Below are positions 18,520 through 26,312 of a stretch of 64,000 bases of DNA, in pieces. Both the position numbers and the translations under genes were made by a program. A model generated the notes under the pieces. The model ran no database searches. It was not told the DNA's origin and worked only from the letters and a program-made list of their open reading frames with translations. The first letter of the stretch is position 1, and every line of letters starts with the position of its first letter. The stretch is from Microbulbifer litoralis (lineage in GTDB: Bacteria; Pseudomonadota; Gammaproteobacteria; Pseudomonadales; Cellvibrionaceae): the NCBI RefSeq assembly GCF_023634065.1, contig NZ_JALKCV010000003.1, forward strand, positions 248,001 to 312,000, in the 5' to 3' direction.

Positions 18520-20151
18520 ATGGATAGAAGAAAGTTTCTCCAGCTGAGCGGCGCTGGCCTGGGTGTTTCCATGCTGCCGCTGTCCGGCAGTGTCGTGGCG
18601 GAAAGCAAACTGCTCCACAGTGGGATGGATGTCGCGGCCAAGAAAGCGCTGGCGGACGCGGCCCTGAACACCGCCACCAAGCTGGGGGCCAAGTACGCCG
18701 ATGTGCGCATCGGCCGCTACCTGAACCAGTACGTCATCACCCGCGAGATGAAAGTGCAGAACGTGGTCAATACCGAATCCATCGGTATGGGCGTGCGCGT
18801 GATCGCCAACGGCACCTGGGGTTTTGCCGCCACCAATGACATGACCAGCGACGGCATCGCCCGCGCCACCGCGCAGGCGGTGGCCACTGCCAAGGCCAAT
18901 GCCAGGTACCAGAAGGAACCGGTGCAGCTGGCGCCGGTGAAAGGCCACGGCGAAGTGAGCTGGAAAACGCCGATCCAGAAGAACGCCATGACCATTCCGC
19001 TGGCGGAGAAAGTCGACCTGCTGATGGAAGTGAACAAGTCGGCACTGGACGCCGGCGCCAGCTTCGTTAATTCCATGCTGTACCTGGTCAACGAGCAGAA
19101 GTATTTCGCCTCTACCGATGGCTCCTATATCGACCAGGACGTGCACCGGCTTTGGGCGCCGTTCAGTGTCACCGCGGTGGACAAGAAGGACGGCGGCTTC
19201 CGCACCCGCGAGGGCCTGAGCCAGCCGGTCGGCCGCGGTTTTGAATACCTGGACGGCCGCGCCGAGGACAAGATCCAGTCGCAGACGGTGCTGTACCGCG
19301 ATTCCTACGATATGGTCGAGGACGCACAGCTGGCCGCACAGCAGGCGCAGGAAAAGCTCAAGGCCAAATCCGTCAAGCCGGGCAAGTACGACCTGGTACT
19401 GGACCCCAGCCACCTGTGGCTGACAATCCACGAATCCGTCGGCCACCCGCTGGAACTGGACCGCGTTCTCGGCTACGAGGCCAACTACGCCGGCACCTCC
19501 TTCGCCACCATCGACAAGTGGCGCAGCGGCAAGTTCCAGTACGGCAGCGACAAGGTCAACCTGTTCGCCGACAAGCTACAGCCGGGCTCCCTCGGCGCCG
19601 TCGGCTATGACGACGAAGGTGTGAAAACCAAACGCTGGGACCTGGTGAAAAACGGCGTGCTGGAGAACTACCAGGCGATCCGCGACCAGGTGCATATGCT
19701 GGGCGAAAAGGAATCCCAGGGCTGTTGCTACGCCGACAGCTGGTCCAGCGTGCAGTTCCAGCGCATGGCCAACGTCTCCCTGGCACCGGGCAAAGACGAG
19801 CTCAGTGTGAAAGAGATGATCAAGGATGTGGAAAAAGGCATCTACATCGTCGGCGATGGCTCCTTCTCTATCGACCAGCAGCGCTACAACTTCCAGTTCG
19901 GCGGCCAGTTGTTTTACGAGATCGAGAACGGCGAGATCACCGGCATGGTCGAGGACGTCGCCTACCAGTCGAATACCCAGGAATTCTGGAATTCCTGTTC
20001 GCAGATCTGTGACCAGCGCGACTACCGCCTGGGTGGCTCCTTCTTCGACGGCAAGGGCCAGCCGAGCCAGGTCAGCGCCGTGTCCCACGGCAGCGCGACC
20101 GCGCGTTTTGACGAGGTGAATGTGATCAATACCAAGCGCAAGCTGGGTTAA
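18520..20151 (+). CDS. Tat-exported TldD/PmbA-family metalloprotease, copy 2
   Basis: 543 residues, a paralog of the 15384-17009 product along its full length. The twin-arginine signal is MDRRKFLQLSGAGLGVSMLP. The metal site is HESVGH (His304, Glu305, His309). Most differences are scattered substitutions. One local difference follows LGEKESQ, where GCCYADSW replaces GCSYADSW. It follows the TldE-like gene by 28 bp. Two catalytic-type subunits flanking one TldE-like subunit suggest alternative or mixed complexes. Confidence 0.92.
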   Translation: MDRRKFLQLSGAGLGVSMLPLSGSVVAESKLLHSGMDVAAKKALADAALNTATKLGAKYADVRIGRYLNQYVITREMKVQNVVNTESIGMGVRVIANGTWGFAATNDMTSDGIARATAQAVATAKANARYQKEPVQLAPVKGHGEVSWKTPIQKNAMTIPLAEKVDLLMEVNKSALDAGASFVNSMLYLVNEQKYFASTDGSYIDQDVHRLWAPFSVTAVDKKDGGFRTREGLSQPVGRGFEYLDGRAEDKIQSQTVLYRDSYDMVEDAQLAAQQAQEKLKAKSVKPGKYDLVLDPSHLWLTIHESVGHPLELDRVLGYEANYAGTSFATIDKWRSGKFQYGSDKVNLFADKLQPGSLGAVGYDDEGVKTKRWDLVKNGVLENYQAIRDQVHMLGEKESQGCCYADSWSSVQFQRMANVSLAPGKDELSVKEMIKDVEKGIYIVGDGSFSIDQQRYNFQFGGQLFYEIENGEITGMVEDVAYQSNTQEFWNSCSQICDQRDYRLGGSFFDGKGQPSQVSAVSHGSATARFDEVNVINTKRKLG

Positions 20152-20160
20152 CAGAAAACC

Positions 20161-20186
20161 GTCATCCCGGCGGATGCCGGGATGAC
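20161..20186. repeat. Short perfect palindrome (REP-like)
   Basis: A perfect 11-bp inverted repeat (GTCATCCCGGC at 20161-20171 and its complement at 20176-20186) has the loop GGAT. It sits 9 bp past the second TldD stop. There is no T tract, so it is more likely a REP-type repeat than a strong terminator; genes continue in the same direction 45 bp later. Confidence 0.65.
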
Positions 20187-20230
20187 GATGCAAATAATCG
20201 ATTCATAAAAGAAGTTCCCGAGCTGTAATC

Positions 20231-20944
20231 GTGTCCCTCACCCGCAAACAATTTCTGCACACCCTGTTGCTGGCCGGCACTGGCGCCGCTTTGCCCGGCA
20301 CCGGGCACACGCAGAATGCCACAAGGGAAGACTACGATTTCTACTTCACCCGCCTGATGTACGAATCCGGCGACTGGGACGTGGACCAGCGCATGCCCTC
20401 CAATGTGCTGAATTCGCTGATCGAATACACCAACCTGAAAGTGGACACCACCGAACGCATCGTGCCGCTGGCGGATCCGGAAATGCTGCTGGCACCCTTC
20501 TGCTATCTGGCCGGCCACAAGCTGGTGGAGTTTACCGCGTCCGAGGCACGCAACTTCCGCAATTACGTCAATCGCGGCGGTTTCATTTTCGTCGATGACT
20601 GCAACCACGATATCGACGGCCTGTTTGCCAAATCCTTTGAGGCGCAGATGGTCAAGCTGTTCGGTGAGAACTGCCTGGAAAAACTGCCGCACAACCATGA
20701 ACTGTACAACTGCTTTTTCCAGTTCGACGAGCTGCCGGTCACCAGTTTCGAGCTGAACGGCTGGGGCGACGACCTGGTGCACGACTACCTGAAGGCGATC
20801 GTCGTCGACGGCCGTATCGCCGTGCTCTACAGCAACAAGGATTTTGGTTGCGAGTGGGATTACGACTACCGCAACAAACGCTGGCTGGCCATCGATAACA
20901 CCCGATTTGCCGTCAATATCGTTATCTACGCACTGACAAGCTGA
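20231..20944 (+). CDS. DUF4159-family protein with N-terminal signal
   Basis: 237 residues from a GTG. The N-terminus TRKQFLHTLLLAGTGAALPG looks like a secretion signal with an RK variant of the twin-arginine pattern. The rest matches DUF4159 (YDFYFTRLMYESGDWDVDQR, LAPFCYLAGHKLVEFTASEARNFRNYVNRGGFIFVDDC), which has a class I glutamine-amidotransferase-like fold. DUF4159 often occurs near, or fused to, BatA-type proteins in MoxR/DUF58 operons, which agrees with the genes just downstream. Molecular function unknown. Confidence 0.86.
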   Translation: MSLTRKQFLHTLLLAGTGAALPGTGHTQNATREDYDFYFTRLMYESGDWDVDQRMPSNVLNSLIEYTNLKVDTTERIVPLADPEMLLAPFCYLAGHKLVEFTASEARNFRNYVNRGGFIFVDDCNHDIDGLFAKSFEAQMVKLFGENCLEKLPHNHELYNCFFQFDELPVTSFELNGWGDDLVHDYLKAIVVDGRIAVLYSNKDFGCEWDYDYRNKRWLAIDNTRFAVNIVIYALTS

Positions 20945-20950
20945 AACACC

Positions 20951-21985
20951 ATGCAGACAACCGCCCCCGAAAAAAATGCCCACGAACAGGCCCCAAACAA
21001 GAGCACCGAACAGCAGCTGCAACAGCACTGGCAACAGCTCGACAGGCTGGCCCGGGAAATCGGCAAGGTAATCGTCGGCCAGCACGACGTGGTCGAACAG
21101 ATGCTGATCTGCCTGCTGGCACGCGGCCACGCACTGCTCGAGGGCGTACCCGGGCTGGGCAAGACACTGCTGGTCAAGACCCTGGCCGATGCCTCGGCGA
21201 TGGCTTTCAAGCGCGTGCAGTTCACCCCGGACCTGATGCCCGGGGATATTCTCGGCAACGAAATTCTCGAAGAGGACCACGCTACCGGCAAGCGCTTCTT
21301 CAAATTCCAGCGCGGCCCCATCTTCACCAATATCCTGCTGGCCGATGAAATCAACCGCACGCCGCCGAAAACCCAGGCCGCGCTGTTGGAATCGATGCAG
21401 GAATACGCCGTCACCGTCGCCGGCGAGACCATGAAGCTGCCGGATCCCTATTTCGTGCTGGCCACCCAGAACCCGATCGAACAGGCCGGCACCTATCCGC
21501 TGCCCGAAGCGCAGCTGGACCGCTTCCTGCTGAATATCCATATCGACTATCCCGACGAGCGCGACGAGATCGAGATACTGCGCGCGACCACCGGCAGTCA
21601 ATCCGCGCAGGCGGAGACCTGTGTGGACGCGGAAACGCTGCTGGCGGCACAGGCGCTGGTGCGCGAAGTATCCGTCAGCGACGATCTGTACCGCTATATC
21701 GCGCAACTGGTGCGCGCCACCCGCGCCGACGGCGACGGCAATCTCGGCCGCTGGATCAAATGGGGGGCCGGCCCGCGCGCCGGACAGGCGCTGGTCCTGG
21801 CGGCCAGGGCGCGCGCTTTCCTGCAGCGGCGCCTGGCGGTGACCCGCGCCGATGTGCAGGCGCTGCTGCTGCCGGTGCTGCGCCACCGCATGCTGCTCAG
21901 TTTCCAGGCCCAGGCCGATGGCGTATCGGTGCAGCAGGTCATCGACGAACTGCTGGCAACGGTGGCGGAGCCCGGGCGGGACTGA
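20951..21985 (+). CDS. MoxR-family AAA+ ATPase
   Basis: 344 residues. Walker A is GVPGLGKT (Lys71), Walker B is ILLADEINR (Asp132, Glu133), followed by RTPPKTQAALLESMQE and the sensor region LATQNPIEQAGTYPLPEAQLDRF. The C-terminal lid is intact. MoxR ATPases act as chaperones for maturation or metal insertion, usually with VWA/DUF58 partners, as here. It starts 6 bp after the DUF4159 stop, so it is surely in the same transcript. Confidence 0.95.
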   Translation: MQTTAPEKNAHEQAPNKSTEQQLQQHWQQLDRLAREIGKVIVGQHDVVEQMLICLLARGHALLEGVPGLGKTLLVKTLADASAMAFKRVQFTPDLMPGDILGNEILEEDHATGKRFFKFQRGPIFTNILLADEINRTPPKTQAALLESMQEYAVTVAGETMKLPDPYFVLATQNPIEQAGTYPLPEAQLDRFLLNIHIDYPDERDEIEILRATTGSQSAQAETCVDAETLLAAQALVREVSVSDDLYRYIAQLVRATRADGDGNLGRWIKWGAGPRAGQALVLAARARAFLQRRLAVTRADVQALLLPVLRHRMLLSFQAQADGVSVQQVIDELLATVAEPGRD

Positions 21986-21989
21986 CGCA

Positions 21990-22895
21990 GTGCAGACGAT
22001 AGAGCCACTGACCCTGGCCGGCACTCGCGATCTCGTGTGGCTTTCCCGCCATATCGCCGGGGGCATGCTGCTGGGCGCGCAGCAGAGCCGGCGCCGCGGT
22101 GCGGGAATCGAGTTCCAGCAGTACCGCAGCTACCAGCCAGGCGATTCGATACGCCAGATCGACTGGAAGCTCTTTGCCCGCTCGGATCGCTATTTCGTGC
22201 GCGAGGCAGAGCAGGAGAGCCAGATGCACGTCTGTATCCTGCTGGATACCAGCGCTTCCATGGCCCAGCCCAGTTTTGCCGTGCCGGCGCTGACGAAACT
22301 GCAGTACGCCAGATGCTGGATCGCGACCCTGTGCTGGCTGCTGCACAACCAGGGCGACCGCTTCTCGCTGATCGCCCTGAACGACCGCGGCTTCGAACGC
22401 CTACCCGAAGGCGGTGGCGAGGCCCATCACCGACAGCTGGCACTGGCGCTGGACCGCCTCGAGGCCGCCGGCCACTGGCCCGATGACCGTCAGCTCGCAG
22501 GCCTCTGGCCGCAGTTCGACCAACCCTGCCAGACAGTGCTGGTAAGCGATTACTTCGAACACAACGGCGAGATCAGCGACTTCGCCGCGCGCCTGCACGC
22601 CGCCGGTCGCCCCTGCCTGCCGCTGCAACTGCTGGTGGAAGCGGAGGAAACCTTCCCCTTCGACGGCGAGTTGAAAATCCGCAATCCCGAGGCCCCGGGC
22701 TTTACCGAAGTGGGCGCCCGCCAGCAGCGCGCCGACTACCTGCGCGCGTTTGCCGCCGCACAGAAAAATCTCGCCAGCCGCTTCGCCGCACAGCAGTGTC
22801 CGCTGACCAGCGTCGCCATCGAGCGGCCACTGGAAACCGGACTGCGCCGCTTTATCGATGCGCACTCCATTCACGGTTCGGCGGGGATCGGCTGA
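21990..22895 (+). CDS. DUF58 protein with VWA-like MIDAS motif
   Basis: 301 residues starting at GTG 21990, 4 bp after the MoxR stop. The DUF58 core RRRGAGIEFQQYRSYQPGDS-IRQIDWKLFAR is followed by LLDTSAS, a DxSxS metal-ion adhesion motif (Asp86, Ser88, Ser90). The longer in-frame start at 21852 is rejected because it lies wholly within MoxR and adds non-family sequence. It probably forms a complex with the MoxR ATPase. The next gene starts 1 bp after its stop. Confidence 0.9.
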   Translation: MQTIEPLTLAGTRDLVWLSRHIAGGMLLGAQQSRRRGAGIEFQQYRSYQPGDSIRQIDWKLFARSDRYFVREAEQESQMHVCILLDTSASMAQPSFAVPALTKLQYARCWIATLCWLLHNQGDRFSLIALNDRGFERLPEGGGEAHHRQLALALDRLEAAGHWPDDRQLAGLWPQFDQPCQTVLVSDYFEHNGEISDFAARLHAAGRPCLPLQLLVEAEETFPFDGELKIRNPEAPGFTEVGARQQRADYLRAFAAAQKNLASRFAAQQCPLTSVAIERPLETGLRRFIDAHSIHGSAGIG

Positions 22896-22896
22896 T

Positions 22897-24078
22897 ATGC
22901 AGTGGCTGTACGCTTCATGGCTGTCGCCGCACTGGCTGTGGCTGCTCGGCGCGCTGTCGATCCCGCTGCTGGTGCACCTGCTGCGTCGCCGCAGCCCGCG
23001 GCAAATCACCTTCGCCGCCGCCCACTGGCTGCTGCCGAAACATCGGCGCAGCCAGAAGCGCTGGCTGTTGCGGGACAAACCACTGCTGGCGTTGCGCCTG
23101 CTGCTGATCGCGCTGCTGGTGCTGGCCCTGGCGCAGCCGCTGCTGCCGCGAGATGCCGGAGACGGCAGCGGCCTGCTGCTGGTGGATCCGCGTGTCGGCC
23201 GCACCGAGCTGCGGGAATTCCTCGCCGGGCGCGACGATATCGCCCGGGCCGAATGGCTGCAGCGGCAACCACGTTCCATCGACGCGCCGCGACCGCCGGC
23301 GCCGGACCTGTGGCGCACCCTGGGTACGCTGGCAGCGCGGGCGGAATACCGCCGCGCACAGATACTGCTGCGCAACGCGCAGAATCCCAGCGGCTATCGC
23401 CTGCTCGAAACCAGTCCCCACTGGCAGTGGCATGCACTGCAACGCGAACGGCATACGGACAACACCGTGCCGCAGATTGCGGTGCTGGGCCCGGAACCAC
23501 AGTGGTTGCGGCCGGCCATCGACGCGATTGCCGAACAGTCGCTGTCGCAAGTCGCGCTGCAACCACTGCACAGCGCCGCAACACTCGATCCGCGACAGCA
23601 GGACTGGCTGATCTACAACAACGCGGGCGAGCTGCCCGCCGCCGTGCGGGCGTTTGTCGAGGGCGGCGGGCTGTTGATCAGCGACCGCCGCGTGCAGTCG
23701 GCGCAGGTGCCGTTCACTGCGGTCGACGGGCAACGGCTGGAAGCCGCCGCCATCGGTCGCGGCAGCTGGCTGCGCTACCGCGACGACTGGCACAGCGCCG
23801 GCTTCTATCACCGCGCCGACCTGCCCCGGCGGCTGTGGCGCGAATGGTCGGCGCAGGACTGGGCGCGGCAGGCCGACGGCCGTCCGCGCTGGTCCATCGA
23901 TGCGCCGCCGGCGCGACAGCTACCCGACACGGCGGTGACACCGGCGCGTCCCGAACCTCTCTCACCGACACTGCTGATCGCACTCGCCCTGCTGCTGGCG
24001 CTGGAGCGGCTGCTGGCCCTGCGCCGGCCCGAGTCGGAAACCGGCAGCGGACCCGATAAGCCTGAGGTGCAGCCGTGA
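22897..24078 (+). CDS. BatA-type membrane protein
   Basis: 393 residues from ATG 22897. The N-terminal BatA domain has two membrane helices (LSPHWLWLLGALSIPLLVHLL and LLALRLLLIALLVLALAQPLLP) with the RRRSPRQITFAA linker between them. The middle part is soluble, and a third helix (LSPTLLIALALLLALERLLAL) is near the C-terminus. No VWA MIDAS is visible. The soluble part (residues about 90-350) should face the periplasm. It has a GTGA overlap with the following gene. Confidence 0.83.
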   Translation: MQWLYASWLSPHWLWLLGALSIPLLVHLLRRRSPRQITFAAAHWLLPKHRRSQKRWLLRDKPLLALRLLLIALLVLALAQPLLPRDAGDGSGLLLVDPRVGRTELREFLAGRDDIARAEWLQRQPRSIDAPRPPAPDLWRTLGTLAARAEYRRAQILLRNAQNPSGYRLLETSPHWQWHALQRERHTDNTVPQIAVLGPEPQWLRPAIDAIAEQSLSQVALQPLHSAATLDPRQQDWLIYNNAGELPAAVRAFVEGGGLLISDRRVQSAQVPFTAVDGQRLEAAAIGRGSWLRYRDDWHSAGFYHRADLPRRLWREWSAQDWARQADGRPRWSIDAPPARQLPDTAVTPARPEPLSPTLLIALALLLALERLLALRRPESETGSGPDKPEVQP

Positions 24079-26312
24079 CGCAGCCTTCCGGAAAACTGCT
24101 GGCGCGCGCGGCGCGACACTGGCGCAACCGCGCCCTGCTGCCCTATGCGGCATTGACCCTGCTCGCTGCCGGTATCGCCTGGCAGGGCCATCGCTTTTGG
24201 CAGTGGCCCGCATGGAGCCTCGCCGCAGTGGTGGCGCCAGTGGTTCTGGCATTGCTACTGGACCGCCGCTGGCGGCCGTCGAAAACAGAAATCTGCTCGC
24301 AACTCGATCGCCACTTCGCGGACCTGCAGGACAGCAGCGCACTGCTGCTGCAACCCGAAGAAAAACTGGAAAAACTGCCGCAACTGCAGCGTCGACGCAC
24401 CGCCGGAACCCTGCAGCAACTGTTGGACGACAACGCCTTTGCAGCTTTTCGCCCGACCCACCTGCGCAGCCCGCTGGTCAACGCCGCCGGCGCCTGCCTG
24501 GGGCTGTTTCTCTACCTGGCCATGGATTCACTGCCGGCGGAAACAGCCGGGCCCACCAGTGCTGCCGCCGCGGAAACGACTGCGCCGCAGCCACTCGCCG
24601 TGGAAACGGCCTCCACCGGGATAGAACCGCCGGCCTACACCGGCCTGGCGCCGTCGACCCAGTCGCTGCAGGTGCGCGCGCCGGAGCAGTCGCGGATCAC
24701 CTGGCGAGTCGCCCTCAACAAACCGGCTGACGGCCTGACAATGCTGGCCGCACAGCGGAATTTCGCGTTCCAGCCATCCGCTCCGCTGCCCAGCCGCGAC
24801 TGGCAACTTGTCCGCACCGTCGGCGAAACCGATTTCTACCAGCTGTCCGTCAATCGCGGCGGCAGCGAAACGCTATTGCCGGCGATGCACAATATCGATA
24901 TCACCGCCGACCGGCCGCCGGAATTCGACTTCCGCATTCCGCGGGACAACGTCACCGTGGTCAGTACGACGGAAGACCGGACGCTACTGCAGGTGGATGT
25001 ACAGGTGAATGACGATTTCGCCGTGGCGGATACCGAGCTGCGCATCACCCTGGCCAGCGGCAGCGGCGAGAACGTGCGCTTCCGCGAGGAGCGTGTGCCG
25101 CTGCAGCCGGCGGGCGGCAGTGCCGGCAGCCTCCGCTACCGTTTTTCCGTACCGGCACAGCGCTTCGAGATCGAGCCCGGCGACGAGCTCTACTGGTTTC
25201 TGCGCGCCCGCGACAACCGCGCGGCCGGCGCCAATATCGCCGACAGCCAACACTTTGTTCTGCGTTGGCCGCAACAGGAGATCTTCGGTCTCAGCGACGC
25301 CGAGGGCATGGCGATCAAGGTGTTGCCGGAATATTTCCGCAGCCAGCGCCAGCTGATCATTGATACCGAGGCACTGCTGGAGGAGCGGGAAACCCTCAGC
25401 GAGGCGGATTTCCGCGAGCGCTCGGAATCCCTCGCCCACGAGCAGAAACTGCTGCGCCTGCGCTACGGCCGCTTTCTCGGCGAGGAGGACTCGGCCACGG
25501 AGCACGCTGGCGAAAGCCCAGGCAGCGGGGAAGATAGAGACGGACATGGCGAGGAACATCAAGAAGAAAATGGCCATGACCACCATCGTGAGGAACATGG
25601 GGGCGAGCACGGCGGCCACTCCCACGGCGATAGCCATCCCGGGGAAAGCGGCGGCGGCCAGCAGTTCGGCGACGCCACCGGTGTCGTGGCCGCGGCCGGC
25701 CACAGCCACGACACTTCCGAACACGCGACACTGTTCGACCCGAAAACCAAGGAGCTGCTGCGCAGCGCGCTGAACGCCATGTGGAGTGCCTGGCGCGACC
25801 TGTCGGTGATCGAACCGCGCGCCTCCCTGCCCGACCAGCATCGCGCGCTGCGCTTTATCAAGGAAGTGCAGCAGGCCTCGCGTATCTACCTGCAGCGCGT
25901 GGGTTTCGAGACACCGCCGCTGGACCAGAGCCGCCGCCTGACGGGCGAGCGCGACGAGGTTGATGTCCCGCCGGCGCAGGGCGAGCGCGCCGCGGGCGAA
26001 CGGGAGCAACTGCTCGAACTGCTGGCACAGGTGCGCGGTGGCGATGTGCCGGATGCGGAGGCCGCGCAACCACTGCAATCCCTGGGCGCGCTGGAGCGGG
26101 ATCCGCAACTGCGGGTGGAACTGTCCAAGACCCTGCGCCTGGCGCGCCAGCGCCCGGACTGCGAAGACTGCCGCGCGCAACTGTCCGCCCTACTCTACCA
26201 GCTGCTGCCGGCGCCCACAGCACAGCCATCGCTGCCGTTGGAGCGCGCGCCCGCCGGCAGTTTCGCCGACTGGCTGCAGCATTCGACCCCCGCGGAGGCC
26301 GCCCATGAATAG
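24075..26312 (+). CDS. Large membrane protein of the MoxR/DUF58 operon, with a His/Asp/Glu-rich insert
   Basis: 745 residues from a GTG overlapping the previous stop. Two or three membrane helices lie in the first 165 residues (LPYAALTLLAAGIAW, LAAVVAPVVLALLL, AGACLGLFLYLAM). A long periplasmic part follows. Residues about 474-552 form a striking low-complexity tract rich in His, Glu, Gly and Asp (for example GHGEEHQEENGHDHHREEHG), possibly metal-binding. The C-terminus is helical. Gene order recalls DUF4175-like proteins of such operons; I do not claim the family. Function unknown. Confidence 0.8.
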   Translation: MTQPSGKLLARAARHWRNRALLPYAALTLLAAGIAWQGHRFWQWPAWSLAAVVAPVVLALLLDRRWRPSKTEICSQLDRHFADLQDSSALLLQPEEKLEKLPQLQRRRTAGTLQQLLDDNAFAAFRPTHLRSPLVNAAGACLGLFLYLAMDSLPAETAGPTSAAAAETTAPQPLAVETASTGIEPPAYTGLAPSTQSLQVRAPEQSRITWRVALNKPADGLTMLAAQRNFAFQPSAPLPSRDWQLVRTVGETDFYQLSVNRGGSETLLPAMHNIDITADRPPEFDFRIPRDNVTVVSTTEDRTLLQVDVQVNDDFAVADTELRITLASGSGENVRFREERVPLQPAGGSAGSLRYRFSVPAQRFEIEPGDELYWFLRARDNRAAGANIADSQHFVLRWPQQEIFGLSDAEGMAIKVLPEYFRSQRQLIIDTEALLEERETLSEADFRERSESLAHEQKLLRLRYGRFLGEEDSATEHAGESPGSGEDRDGHGEEHQEENGHDHHREEHGGEHGGHSHGDSHPGESGGGQQFGDATGVVAAAGHSHDTSEHATLFDPKTKELLRSALNAMWSAWRDLSVIEPRASLPDQHRALRFIKEVQQASRIYLQRVGFETPPLDQSRRLTGERDEVDVPPAQGERAAGEREQLLELLAQVRGGDVPDAEAAQPLQSLGALERDPQLRVELSKTLRLARQRPDCEDCRAQLSALLYQLLPAPTAQPSLPLERAPAGSFADWLQHSTPAEAAHE

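Noticed and set aside
20162-22066. 634-residue open frame on the - strand
   Set aside because: Shadow of the DUF4159 and MoxR genes, which have clear motifs on the plus strand.
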